Part shown: piece after piece, positions 11,074-23,800 of the stretch
Layout of the letters: every line of letters starts with the position of its first letter
Numbering within the stretch: the stretch's first letter is position 1
Assembly: GCA_034509925.1 (NCBI GenBank)
Contig: CM067534.1
Coordinates: forward strand, 9,287,501 to 9,351,500
Reading direction: 5' to 3'
DNA length: 64,000 nucleotides
From: Hirudinaria manillensis
Taxonomy: Eukaryota; Annelida; Clitellata; Hirudinida; Hirudinidae
Translations under genes and position numbers: made by a program
The notes under the pieces: generated by a model
Told to the model about the DNA's origin: nothing
Database searches by the model: none
What the model saw: the letters and a program-made list of their open reading frames with translations, nothing else

Positions 11074-14000
11074 ATGAGCGGTAGTGACAAGGATAGCAGG
11101 CCACCACTGAAGAGGTCCAACAGTTCATTTTCGTGCTGCCAAAAAGCTATTCGAGTAAAATTCTATAGGAACGGCGATCGCTATTTTACTGGTTTTACAT
11201 TTCCGGTATCCTATGCTCGTTACAAGGAATACGATGTTCTCCTGAGAGATCTGAGTTCTTCAAACTTTTGCGACTCGACTATCCTGCCATTCGGCGTTAG
11301 GTTCATATTTGGTGTCGACGGATCACGCATCAAAAACATTAATCAGATGGAGGCACGTAACTATTAGCTAATGTTTGCAAAAAAAGCACATCTAATAACA
11401 ATTAGCATCAACTTTTCAATAAATGATAAAAAAAATAACGCAAACGGATTTTTTAATTTTTAGGAAGGTGGAAATTACGTCTGCAGCAGCTCAAATACCT
11501 TCATTCCGCTGGATTACCTCAATGAAACTCTCGATCCAAAGTGGAAAACGACTAAAAAATTCGTGGACGACATCGTACCTGTGGTTCCACTGAAACCACA
11601 AAGGGCTCACAGGGCGAACTCCACTGTCTTGGCTTCTTCTTATACTATGAACAGGTATAGCGCCAAAATCATCACCATCATCAGAAACGGCACAGGAAGA
11701 CCGAGGCAGATTTTCCAGTGGCTCCTGAACAGCAGGACTGCCCCTACTTTCGGAAAAGTTCTTGACGACCTTTCAACCCTACTAAAACTTGATTCTGGGA
11801 GTGTGAAGCACATATACAGCACTGAAGGAAAAGAGGTAAACCTACCGTTAGCGACGCAAATCGTGATCGTTGAAAATCGCACATTTTGCTATCTTCATTT
11901 CCATGCATTCGATGGGCTGAAGGTCACAGTATGTATTCTTGAAGAGAGTGAAATTTCGTTTAGATTATCCGAATGACTGTTTAATTTAATGTACAGATGA
12001 TGTCAGTCGAAGATTTGTTCGTAGAAGAAACCGTTTTGATTGCCTTTGGAAGCGACAGTATCGACAAGAACGACATTTATCTTTCCAGCCAAGGTACGTA
12101 TAATTATTAAATCTGGATAAGTTGTGTCAATGATTAATGGAAACTGAAGATGGTGGAAACTTTAACATTTATGCTTCGTCGATTTTCCTTTATCATTTTT
12201 AGAACTTAATATTCTGGAGAAGATGAAAAAGCTCTGTGGGAGACCTTCTGGAGAGGGAAAGGAAGACTTTAGCGGTCAGTGTCTTGAAAGGCATATGCGT
12301 TCATGTATTTGAAACACTTAATTATCATTATCTGTTAAAGCTGTTAATATAAAATGAACAATATTCAGCGCCTTAGTATATTTATTAAACGGAATTACAA
12401 TAATAATATGAATTATTAATTTGGCCTCTATACGAACCAGGCCTAGCCATTTTAAAGTCGAAAACGACTTCAAATTAATTTGAACTTCTACATTCAGAGC
12501 CCAACGGTCTACTGAAACTCACCGAAAAATACCTCATCGGCAATGAGATCGGCATAGGGAACTTTGCCATAGTGAAAGAGTGCAAAGAAAAGTAAGTTTG
12601 AAAATTTGCAAATACAGTTTCTTTTGAAAACTTTGGCTGGCAGGGGATAGGCAAATTTAGAGTGAGGAGAGATTGATGGGGTCCCCGGGGAAAGTATTTA
12701 AAAGGATATTCTCACAGTTCCGCCAGCTGATAACATTTGGTTCCTTGGAAAATTATACCCATGGCCCTTCGTGCTTTAAGTAAATGCTGAGCGAATATGA
12801 TGAGAGTTCAGTTTTTAATCATTTACCTCCACAACATGACATAAGAATCGTCTAATCTTGTTAGAAAAAGAGATATACACATGGCCCTCAAAATAATTGA
12901 CAAGAAAAAGTGCGAAAAGAACCGGGAAAAGTTTGACATGGAGATCGAAATACTGAAAAAGATCAAACACGCCAACGTCATCAGCTTCATAAGCAAGTTC
13001 GACACGAACGATTTCATCTACATTGTCCTTGAGTTGTGCCAGGCAAGTCATTTTTGCCATTTCTATAATATTCCTCTGGAATTAATGGCAATTGTTCAAA
13101 TTAGTCTGGCAGTTGTTGGTTAGGTATTGAGACAATCATTTCATTTTAGGATGGAAATCTTGTTAGCTTCCTGCTCAAAAACAAGAGTTATTCTGAACAA
13201 GATATTAGTGGTATGATACACAACATAGCCTCTGGTCTCAACTACTTACATTCCATCAAAATAATACACCGTGACATAAAATTTGAAAACATATTGGTTA
13301 GTTAATTCCCTTTTAATTTAGTTAAACAGCATAAAATGACTGCCAAATGATGACTTGATGGCAGCCCATTATGAGAATAAAATAAAGTCATTGTTGTGAT
13401 AATAAACAAATAAACAAAATTTATATTTCTTGATGTTGCAAGATTCAAAAGGATTCTTCAGGCTTAACGAGATTGAGAATCTGTGACTTCGGATTGGCTT
13501 TTCAAGCCGAAACTCTTCCATTGTTTGTCGTTTGCGGTACTCCTCAATTCATGGCTCCTGAAATTCTGTTGCAGACCGGGTCAGTTGATGCTTATTATCC
13601 ACAAACTACTGTTTATAAAAGAGTGAAATTAAATAATTATCCATTCAAGTTCAGGTCATGAACTTATTGTTTAATTGCAGCTACGACTACAAAGCCGATG
13701 TCTGGTCGCTCGGGATTTTGTTCTACATCCTTCTTGTTGGTATTCCACCATTTTCTAGGTATTACATTGATTTTGACTATTCATTGAAAACTTTGTAAGG
13801 TCAGCTGATGATCATTCATTTAAAATGTTAACATAATGCCACATCAACAGTGATTCTAAAGACTTCAATGAAATATTTGAGAAGATTCTGAGAGGAGATT
13901 ATGACGAAATACCTGAAAGTTCATGGGAGCAGATTTCTCCAGAAGCCAAGGTAAAAAAGAAACCAGCCTAAAACATTACTTAAAATTCTGCCACAATAGC

Positions 14001-14557
14001 AACTTCTAAACATTTCAAAATAAAAAGTCATCTAGTAGATTTTAGATGATAGCTCGGGACACGGAAATAGTGCTTCTTTTAATGCAGATATTTCAAAATT
14101 GCATTTGCTGCAATTTTTTCACAAATGGTAGGCCCTGCTCAACCAGATGCTGGAAAGAGATCCAAAAGAAAGATATTCTCCAAAACAGATCCTGAACTTC
14201 CCATGGGTTTCAGTGAGCATAAACAACTTCGTTCAAATTGCAAATGATTTCCCATGCAAATTCTGAATGATCAACTAATTGATGATTAACTAACTCATTA
14301 TCTCATTAGGAGGATAACATAGCCAGGAACACAGACTTGTGGCCATCAGTGCAAGAGGACATAGTCAAGTTCCTCACAAGCAATACAGAGTTTTCCAAGA
14401 GCCACCCATTCAGCTTCCTAGCTGTAGGAAAACTTCACTTGATAGCTGGTAATGGCTGGCTCTTTCTCGTCTAATTTGAATTTTAATTATTTCCTTGCAG
14501 AAGACAGCGCTAGACAAAGAATCCAACTACTTTGAAACCGAAGAGGAGCAGAAGTGA
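11074..14557 (+). CDS. DCLK: Doublecortin-like serine/threonine kinase
   Basis: Microtubule-binding Ser/Thr kinase of the CaMK group. Thirteen exons encode 601 residues: 11074-11352, 11464-11835, 11997-12093, 12203-12274, 12498-12591, 12865-13042, 13150-13296, 13443-13579, 13681-13758, 13851-13950, 14132-14212, 14310-14423, 14501-14557. Two doublecortin domains fill exons 1-3 ([12 protein letters not shown] resembles human DCX EEGESYVCSSDN). The kinase domain starts in exon 5: Gly loop GIGNFAIV, beta-3 Lys in [14 protein letters not shown] catalytic loop, DFG in CDFGLA, APE in MAPEILL, and [13 protein letters not shown]. The usual Pro of HRDIKPEN is Phe. Length is somewhat under vertebrate DCLK1 (about 730). 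Introns 1 and 6 begin with GC instead of GT (11353, 13043), forced by reading frame and homology. The ATG at 11074 is the first in frame. Tail-to-tail with PTRH2, 292 bp apart. Confidence 0.93.
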
Positions 14558-14849
14558 GGTGACTGAGAAAGTTGTGAACTTTCACCAACGATTTTAATGT
14601 AACCTCGATCGATTATCTGGCGATCTGTTACCGACTATATTACGAGTGCACTTTAACCCTTTGAAAGACTTTAAAATTTTCGACGGAATTTTCATCTTGT
14701 AACACACAATTTAATTTAAATGTGGAACAACAAACATCATGAAAAACTGATGGAGAAATGTGGTTTTAGCAGATTTCAGCATTATTTGCAGGCCGTGAAT
14801 TATCTGAAGAGAAATCCGAAAGATCAAATTTTTTAAATTTCCAGCTTGC
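14558..14849. other. Tail-to-tail spacer DCLK / PTRH2
   Basis: 292 bp that must hold both 3' UTRs. Nothing coding is seen, and no AATAAA was picked out on either strand. Confidence 0.5.
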
Positions 14850-16390
14850 TCATAAGAGAGGCAATCTTCCAGTGACCTTGTCTACAACATCCGTCTGTCC
14901 CATAATGGCAAGAACCGTCAAGGAGCCTGGGGTTACCTTTGCAAAGCACAAAATAGGAAATTACATGACAGTTTCATTTTGACTTTGTCAGTTACAGATT
15001 AGAGACACAAAAATACCTCCGTCCTGCCAGCATCATGAACGCAAAAGGTTGGTAAACCCAAACCCTCTGCTTTGGACTTCAGGTCAAGCAGTTGATTGGC
15101 ATTTTGTCCTAAGAGAACAATCTTTGTTTCTCTGTAACGAAGCAGAACAGAACTTATAAACTAAACAAAGTAGTCATTGGAAACAAAACATCAAAGGTTT
15201 TGAAAAATTGAAGAGCTACAAAAAGGCTGTGAGTCACATTAGAAATTACTGTATATTATATTATCTATGCTCAATGATGCCAGGACAGCTCAAATAATTA
15301 AAATAATTACTGAAATCATGGAAATGATTAAAGATTTGCAGCAAAAAATCACAAGCCATACTCGTGTTGGCAATTAGTTTCAAGATCACAACTTATATTA
15401 AGCTGGTCGTGTGAATTTACATTAACGAAATGCCACAACGATCCGTTTACAGTGCATACCTAGCCAAAATTAGTGCCTTGATAGTGGAAATTGCATTGCA
15501 AACACAGTACATGATGGCCATTGCCTATAGCACTAAGTATGAGAATGTATTCTGTCAAGCTAGATTTGTTGAACAGTATGAATGCAGTAACTAAATGCCA
15601 ATTATTGGAGAATAAACCAACCCAAATTGGTTCCAGAAGAGTAGCATGTCACCGAACTGTTGCTGATCCTCAAGCAGTTGTCTATACATGCCAACAGCTC
15701 CATGTCCCACTTGACTTGCCACTTTTCCAACTTTCATATTCAACTCTCCATTAATGATGAATACCATCTTGCATGTTGCAATGGATGCTGAGTTTTCACC
15801 AGAATCAGATGTTAGAGCAGCCTCAACATCCTGGACAGGGAAAGATAATTTATGCCTTGTTTAATCAACACATCATTTGATTTTAAAATCTAATATTGGG
15901 ATGATCTTAATAGGAAGATGGGGGGGGGGATTTTAGATGTTGATGGTCACACAATTCAGAACAAACCAATGATGTTGATGATTGAACATATTTAATGTCT
16001 TATCTACCATGTCCACATATATATCACTATGAATCCAAACCTCATTAAACAAAGCGTCTGTAATTTTGTCGGGATTTTCGAAGATCCATGTAGCTGCCAA
16101 ATCAGCGTTGCAGTTTCCAGTGTGGTAAAGAGCCTAAAACACAAAAGTAGAAAGTGACAGAAATGCAATTCAAACAAATATATTCACTGAACATTTATCA
16201 GAGGTTCGAAGGTCTTCATATGAGAGGTCTGTTTAACTAGAAAGTAATCTAGGTATAATATCAAGTACATTAAAAGAAACAAACTCAATACTCTGATGGC
16301 AGAATTCCTGGTCACGCCGATAGAACATAGAGCATCTATCAAATCTTCTTTAGGAATAAAATCAGTCGCTTTATCTTGATCGCAACTCAT
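14850..16390 (-). CDS. PTRH2: Peptidyl-tRNA hydrolase 2 with N-terminal UBA-like domain
   Basis: Hydrolyses peptidyl-tRNA released from stalled ribosomes. Five exons encode 200 residues: 16390-16292, 16133-16041, 15830-15622, 15131-15017, 14936-14850. Residues about 15-60 look like a UBA-type three-helix domain (DLIDALCSIGVTRNSAIRAL, then NADLAATWIFENP). From about residue 85 the PTH2 fold follows: KMVFIINGELNMKVGKVASQ with the conserved Lys, VGHGAVGMY, HDAGRTEVTPGSLTVLAIMG, and the C-terminal VDKVTGRLPLL. These match human Pth2 KVAAQCSHAAV and DAGRTQIAPGSQTVLGIG. Vertebrate PTRH2 has an N-terminal membrane anchor instead; a UBA-PTH2 arrangement is, from memory, known in C. elegans. The start is the first ATG in frame. 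Confidence 0.92.
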
Positions 16391-17853
16391 GTTGGAGATA
16401 TAATATTACGGTATTTGTTACCGACTTAATTTGGTCCTCAAAGGCACAATAACTACCAACGGCTCCGCAAGCGAGACCCTATTCAAAAATTTATTGAGAA
16501 GAGCTTCAGCACGATTTAACACGTTCCAAAAAGTAAAAAAAAATAATAAAATTGTTTGGTCAATAATTAATATCTTAAAATAAATTTAGATTCAACTTTA
16601 AACGATTCGGATTGGAATGCTTTAAAAAAGCTATTAAGAGGCAAATCTGTAAAGGAATCAGTAGCTAAATCTCATAATAAATTATATCTAATATTTAATT
16701 TTCAATAATTTCCATAAGACGACAACATAAATGATAATTGAATTCTTCGGAATTCTTGGCGGCCTTTCGTTAGCAGGCTGAGCTGTCTCGATTACATCGG
16801 AGTTGATTTATGCCGGTTTTTATGGTACGGCAATTCTATGATAGAAGCCATTTATTATTGTAAACATTTTTTTTGTACTTTGATGAAGGATATCGGTATG
16901 TTCTAATCATCTTTCATGATACAACTGCAAAGACATCACAAGCGCGGAGTTCATTCTCCCAGATGTTGTTGAATGTTCAGCTTAACTGTTGTTAAAAATG
17001 GAAACTGAAGAATTCATGCATCAACACTTTGGAAATTTTAACCATTCCGATGTTGGTGACATTGCTCAAGAGTGTCTTTCTGAAGGGGAAAAAGTTTAAC
17101 ATTATGAATTCACAAAAGGTTTGCAGTTACTGGATGCATTCCACACTCAGTGTTGATGTTCAAAGACATGACTGAGGTTAGTTTTGAATATAATTTTAGC
17201 TTTAGGATTTATATTACAATTAACTTGCAATGAGATAATGAGATTCCATATTCAAATTGAAATAGTGAAGTTACTATTCTGCACACATCACTCTTACAAA
17301 TTTATTACAAAGTGACACTCATCGCATATGAATGACATGGACATTTCATTTCAAACATTCATCCTGGCTTTCAGTGGCAAACTTTCTCAATGAGCGATTT
17401 TCTGAAGAAGCATAATAACTAATTTTTAAAGAATTAGAAAAATTACTGAGGAGGCCGGTCGTTCGGATGATCCCATTTTCATGTAAGAATCATTTCATTG
17501 GCTTAACATTATAATTAAAACAAAATAGTACAAATTTCTTTCTTTTCCTGCTCCTCTCTCACTTCGATCAGATCAACATGAATTCCAACTGCAGAACTTA
17601 ATCGGAAAGCTGCAAAGTAAAACAAGGAAGGGTTCCGTTATTTGAAGTCCAATTTATGAAATGTTTTCAAACAAATAATTTGGTATTATTTAATTTAATT
17701 ATTTAATATTATTTATTAAAATTGTGACAAAACTTCATTGCCCCAATTTTACGTTTGATATTCTACCAATTTAGCCTTAATCATAAACAGCTTAAGTTAA
17801 AAACTGTTTGAACTTGCTTACACCAATCGAACCAGGTGGTCTCTGAGCTTGCT
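16391..17853. other. 1.46-kb intergenic stretch with a doubtful small plus-strand gene
   Basis: Between the PTRH2 5' end and the MYO18A 3' end. From the ATG at 16998 there is a 33-codon reading frame. It could splice through a donor at 17055 or 17089 to a segment ending at a GAG-GTTAGT donor near 17180, and on to short segments near 17370-17430. No set of junctions gave a long protein and no family is recognised, so I do not call a gene. The rest shows nothing. Confidence 0.3.
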
Positions 17854-20800
17854 TTACTTGCCCAGTGTAAACCCTGCGTCGTCGTCGTCGTCGCCAGACG
17901 GGAGGTCCTCATCGCTGGTGATTATAAGTTGTAAATTATTAATTTTAATAAAAAAAAGATGTAAATTATTAATTTTAATAAAAAAAAAGTTGTAAAGTAT
18001 TAATTTTAATAAACAGTCGGAGTTAGAGGCCGAAGCATTCTCCGAGAGAATGTCAAAGAAAACCTGTCGTCCGAGTTGTTCGTTCCCAAGTCGTCTTCGA
18101 TGACGGCTTGGAGGTCTGCAATTCGCTTGAACGCGAGGTGAAGGTCGCTCTGGGTTTGTTCGTGTTCTGCCTCGACTTGTTCGAGTTTCTTCTCCTGGAG
18201 AGGTGGAGTTTGATGAACATTAAAGAGGGAAGTTATTGAGCTATTCATGACAAGTCGTGACATAATGTGCTGTGTTTGTAATCCAGCATGTATTGCCACA
18301 AGTGCACTTAGGGAAGCCATATAAACGGTAACCACCTCAATCAATATATTATCATTATCAATAAATGATGTAATTTATTACTTTGGGTTTCAAATTATTG
18401 ACAATCAAACAAGAATGCATGGACAGACGGACCGTTTCGTGTTTTCTTTTAACAGCTTCTGATTCCTTGAGCCTGAGCTCACTGATTTCATCTTCGAGTT
18501 CCTTTACTTTCCTCTGGGAATGTCTCAACTGGTCCTGGATCCTCAACTCCTCCGATTTCAGCGTCTGCTTCGCATCCGCTTCCGTGTCCACCTGCTCCCT
18601 CAACCTCGTCAGCTGCACCTGGATGTTGCCAATTGGTAAAACCGGCGTGATTCATGATCGAGTGAGTGAGATGGTAATGATGATAAATGCTGGATAAGTG
18701 ACAGGCAACTAATAGACAGGGGTATTTAGTGCCAAACCCATTTAGACTGATTCTGGAAATCCATGGCAAAACAATAAAAACTTGTGCTTGTGAAATGTGA
18801 TGATAGCAACAACAGTTAACGAAAAGGAATTAATCGATCTTTTATAAATTGAAAAGTAATTGCAGAAAGAGAGAAAGCAGAAACATCGCCGAATACTTTG
18901 CAACTTTTACCTCGGTTCTTCTCCTGGTCGTCTGCTCGAGATCCAACTTTGCCTCCAAATCTCTGATCTTCGCCTCGAGTCTCGCGATGGTTTCCCTGTC
19001 GACCGTCGACGTCTCGAAGTAATCGGTTCGACTCTGGAGTCGAGCCAACTCCTCCTTCATTCCCTCCTTCTCCTGCTGGAGCAGTTCGATCTGGTGAGAC
19101 TGTTCGTCGAACTTTATCAGGTCCAACGAGTGCTGGGGATGTAAAGTGTATGTATGTAAAATACTTTACATACAAATGTATATGCAAATGTCTATATAAG
19201 AAACAGAATTGTCCAAATGCACTATACAAATATAAGGAACCAAAAGGAGTTGTACCTGTTGAACTGCAGTCTTGTACTTCTTCATGAGTTCCGACATCTC
19301 CTCCTCGCTCTCTTCGAGTCGACTTTGGAGTTCGTGCTTCTCCTTGTTGGCAGATACGAACCTCTCTTCGGCCTGGATCGAGGTAAAGGATGGTCATGAT
19401 AATCATCATGACAAGCTTCAGGGATGATGCATTGCATTCCCATGGTTTAATACATGTATTCATTACATTTGTTTAGCTTATACTTATTAGGACAAATGTT
19501 ACTATGTTACCATATTACTATGGTAATTATAATCATATTTAATAAAAAATATAACTATTGTAATGTAATAAGCAACGGTAATTACACATATATAATATAA
19601 TAAGAATTACAAACATTAAACCTGTATAAATAAAGGAGTGGAAAAATAAACTGAACCTCATTCTTGAACTTGGTCATGTCTTCCAGTTGTTGCTGAAGGT
19701 CGTTCACCTCCAATTCCATGGCCTTCTTGGCCTTCAGAGCGGCGGCAGTTGCAAACTCGGCATCTTCCAACTGGTTTGAAGGAATTACAGTTGCATGATT
19801 GATTGAATGAATGAATTCAAATAACAAATTGAGAGTCTTTGGGTTACCGCAATGGCCATGAATTAACACCAGATGCTAGATTGCGGTCATCAAAATACCA
19901 CAACTACTCAGAAAGGAAAGACACTCTTCTCAATTAAAATTCATTAAATTCTACTCTTCGTGCCAGAGACATGGGGTTCAAATCCCACCTGGTCCTTGAG
20001 CTGCTTGACAGTCTGCCTACTGCCTGCACTTTCCTTGTACTTCTGGAGCATCAGCTGTGCATCCTGTAATAGTGCCTTTGTCCTTTTCAGGTCTCTCTTC
20101 AGTAGGGCCTCCACTTCTGGAACAACAACAACGATGATGATGATGATGATGATGACAATTGCAGCTATGTTGATGAGATTGTTAGTGCAATCGTAATAGG
20201 TGGATCAATGAACTACCCATTTGTTGACTGACCAATTATAACAATCAACTTGTTAAGGACTGCAAGAGAGATGTATCTAATAATAATAATAATAATAATA
20301 ATATGTTGAAAGTTGACCTTTGTCTCTTGCCGGCTTTTCCACGGCAGCGGCCTGCAGTTTCCTTTCCATTTCCCTCTTCTCCTTCGTGCACTTCTGCCTC
20401 TCCTCGTATTCTTCCTCCAATTGGATCTCCAGTGTTTTGAACTGCCAACGAGAACATCCAGGTGAATGAAATGTGAGTGATTGATCGGTATTTGATTGAT
20501 TGACCTGTTGTGACAAGACTTGGGAGGGGAGAAATATAAAGAAATAAAGAATAACATGTTTTTTCCACTTATATCATTTAATAATTACAATGATGATATT
20601 AGTAATAATACTAGTTAGCAATCAGTAACAATAACAAAGAATAATAATAATAAATAAGGACAATAATAAAGCATAATATATAAGAATAATATAATAATAA
20701 AAATAATAATCGTCTGAAAAGATAACGAGTTAAAAAATATGATCCTAAAACCTTTTTCTGGAAACTTCTCTTGAGTTCTTCGAAGTCATTTTCCTTCTCT

Positions 20801-23800
20801 TCAATCTCCTTCGCGTGTTGTTGCCTCAGTCGCTCGTGAGACATTTCAAGCCTCAACTTGGCCTGTCAAGATCATAATAATAATATTATTATTATTGTTG
20901 TTATTATTATTATTATTTCTTTTATTATTTTTTATTATTTAATCAATACAGGTCAAATCTTGATTATAACCTTTTACTGAATAATTAATTAGTTAATTGA
21001 TTGGTTGATTGATAAATGATTGTCCTACCTGCTCGAGTTGCTGGATGGTTCCTGCCTGTTCGTCCAATTCCTCTTCCAAGTCTTTGATCTTTCCTTCCAA
21101 TTCGTTCTTCAACTGTCTCGTCTTCAGGGCCTGGAAAGAGAGAACCATAGTTCATTGGTAATGTAAGTGCCACCACCATCGTCACCAACATCATCATCAT
21201 CATCGTCGTCGTCATCATCACAAACCTCTTTGTCATCCTTTCCAATTGAAGCCAGTTCAGCCATTTCCAGTTCAAGTTTGTGGAGCTTCTGAGTCTGTGC
21301 CTCGAAGTCCATCTCCAGGTTCTGATGGCATAAATTAAAAATAATAATTGGTTAATTAATCAAGATAATAATATTATAAATGTATGAATGGATGAGCAAC
21401 AGCCAATCCAGTCGTGTCAAAGGTTCCGTGCACCTTGTAATCCTTCTCGACCGAGAACTTCTGACCTACGAGGTCGTCCTTCTCCTTCTGGAGTTTCTCC
21501 CTCGCCGACCTTTCGACCCCGAGCAGGTCGTTGACCTTGGACAAGTCGAGGTCGAACCTCCGTTGCTTCTTCTCCAGCTCCGCGTTCCGAGCGGACTGCT
21601 CTTCCAGGTGCAACTTGACGTCCGCCATTTCCTGCGACTGTTTTTGCTGCTTCCTCTTCGAGTCGTTCAATTGGTTCTCGAGTCTCTCAGCCTCGAGGGT
21701 CAACTCAGTGAACTAAGATAAATTAATAAATAAAGATAAATTAATTAATAATCAGTAATTAATCATCCATAATAAATGAAACCAATAATAATAATAATTA
21801 AACTAGTTAACTCAAATGACTACAGTAACAAGGACGACAACGATAACGATGACAACCTTCTTTTCCAAAGTCCTCTTGGAACTCTCGAGTTCTTCTTTCT
21901 CCTCTTCGAACTTCAACTCCATTTGCTTCCTGGCGCACTCGGCATCCTTCTTCGACTTCTCGTACCTCTCCTTGTAAACGGAATCTTTGCAAAAAAGAAA
22001 CGCGTTTAGTTGTCACGTTGTGAAGTTGTGTGCACCTGTTTACCATACGACTGTATACGGTATGATTGCATGCAACTGTTTACAGTACAATTGCATACAA
22101 CTCTTTGCAACTCTACCTGTGAATTCTTCCTCCTCTGCTTCGCTTTCAATGGAGTTTGCAACGATCCTCAGATTCATCACTTCAGCCTCCAACGTCCTCG
22201 TTTGACCCTGAAGGTTGTTATGCTTTGTCTGAAAGCAAAAGACAAACCATTCCTTGTCTGAGAACATCCAATCAAGGAATCCTAGCTTTTGGTGTCAAAA
22301 CTAAGCCAAAAGCATTCGTCTGGAGATTCTAGTAAGACATTTACACAGCTGCATTAGTATGAACTGCCAACCTCTCATACCAAACTAATCAATCAATCAT
22401 CCGTCCATTCATCCATCCATCCATCCATCCACATCAATAAGAAATCTGTCATCCTCTTGCAAACACAAACCTGCAGTTCCTTGAAATCCTTCTCCAGTTT
22501 CAGCCTCTGAGCGGTTTCGTTCTCCAGCATCTCGCCAGCCTGCGATGCCGTGTTCTGCTCCTCTTGAAGCTCGAGAGCCAGTTCCGTAGTCTTTGTAAGA
22601 GACGACATTACATAATCATTAGGGACCGAGCCGGACGTCAGGTTGGGGATCTAAGAGGGTTTGGGGAAAGGTTGGGGGTTTAGACGGGGTGCCCGGCACT
22701 GCCGAGGGTCTGCCCAAAGGCACGGCAGGTGGTTGAGACCTCGAGGGACTTTGGAGGTTGCATTTTGTGAGGCGATTAACTTTATTAATTTATTTAAATT
22801 GGCAGAAGAAATGTTATTATTATAATCATTATGTTAATAGGTTAAAGGTTATATTTATCACACTTGCACTTGATTACTGATACATCCAGTAACACAAGTG
22901 CTGTGGAAATTATCATTATCACAGTAACTGCTTAACATTCCAACAATTCAATGAACAAACTTCACCATACCCTGGCCTCCAACTTTTCAAATGCCTGTTT
23001 GTACTCCTGCTTCTCCTTCTCAGTCTTGTCCAATCTCTGCTTCAATTGGTCCACTTCAAACTAACCTCATAAAAAGCAAACGCAACAAAGGAATGTCACG
23101 GTGACGAAAAATAAAAACAGACTTCAACGACAAAGAAACTCTCGGATAACTTAACCAATATCAGTAGACGAAATATTAATTAATAACGACGACATTCAGT
23201 CGCCACGTCGGACGGCCTAACCAATATTAGCAAACGAAATATTAGTTAAGCCGATTGTAAACCTGCATATCTCTCAACTCCTCCTCCGTCTTGTGGACGT
23301 TGAGCAGGGGTTTGATGCGAAGGTACAGTCTCCACCAGGACCATCCTCTCACGGACATAAACATCTTCACGTTCTTCTGCACGCACGCAACCGCCTTGTG
23401 CTGGAGCTGAGGGGCGGAGACAAAAACGGCACGAATAATTAGAGATTAACATAATCGAGACCTAATTGAATAATTTAAGGACTATTAATAAGAAAACTTT
23501 GCCTAAATCAGCATTCAGGGTCAACTTTGTATTCTTAAGAAGATGTAACTCCTCCCCCAGCATCTATATATAGCTTCTTATTGAACATTGAAATGCATAT
23601 AATATGTGCTCAATAAAGTCATCACAAAATAATAATTGTAATCATTATCAAGCCCATCGTCCACGTTTTATTCCTGACGTCGAAGGTCACAGAAGGTCAC
23701 CGACCTTCAACTTCTGCAGCTTCTTCTGTGCGAGGCGGAGTCTGCAGATGGACTGGAGTCTGACCAACCAGTTTGAGATGATGTCCTCCTTCGTACACTC

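Noticed and set aside
19970-19990. GGTTCAAATCC, a tRNA T-loop-like string
   Set aside because: It sits at the donor of MYO18A exon 29 and no acceptor, D or anticodon stems can be drawn around it. A similar string near 52545 also fails.
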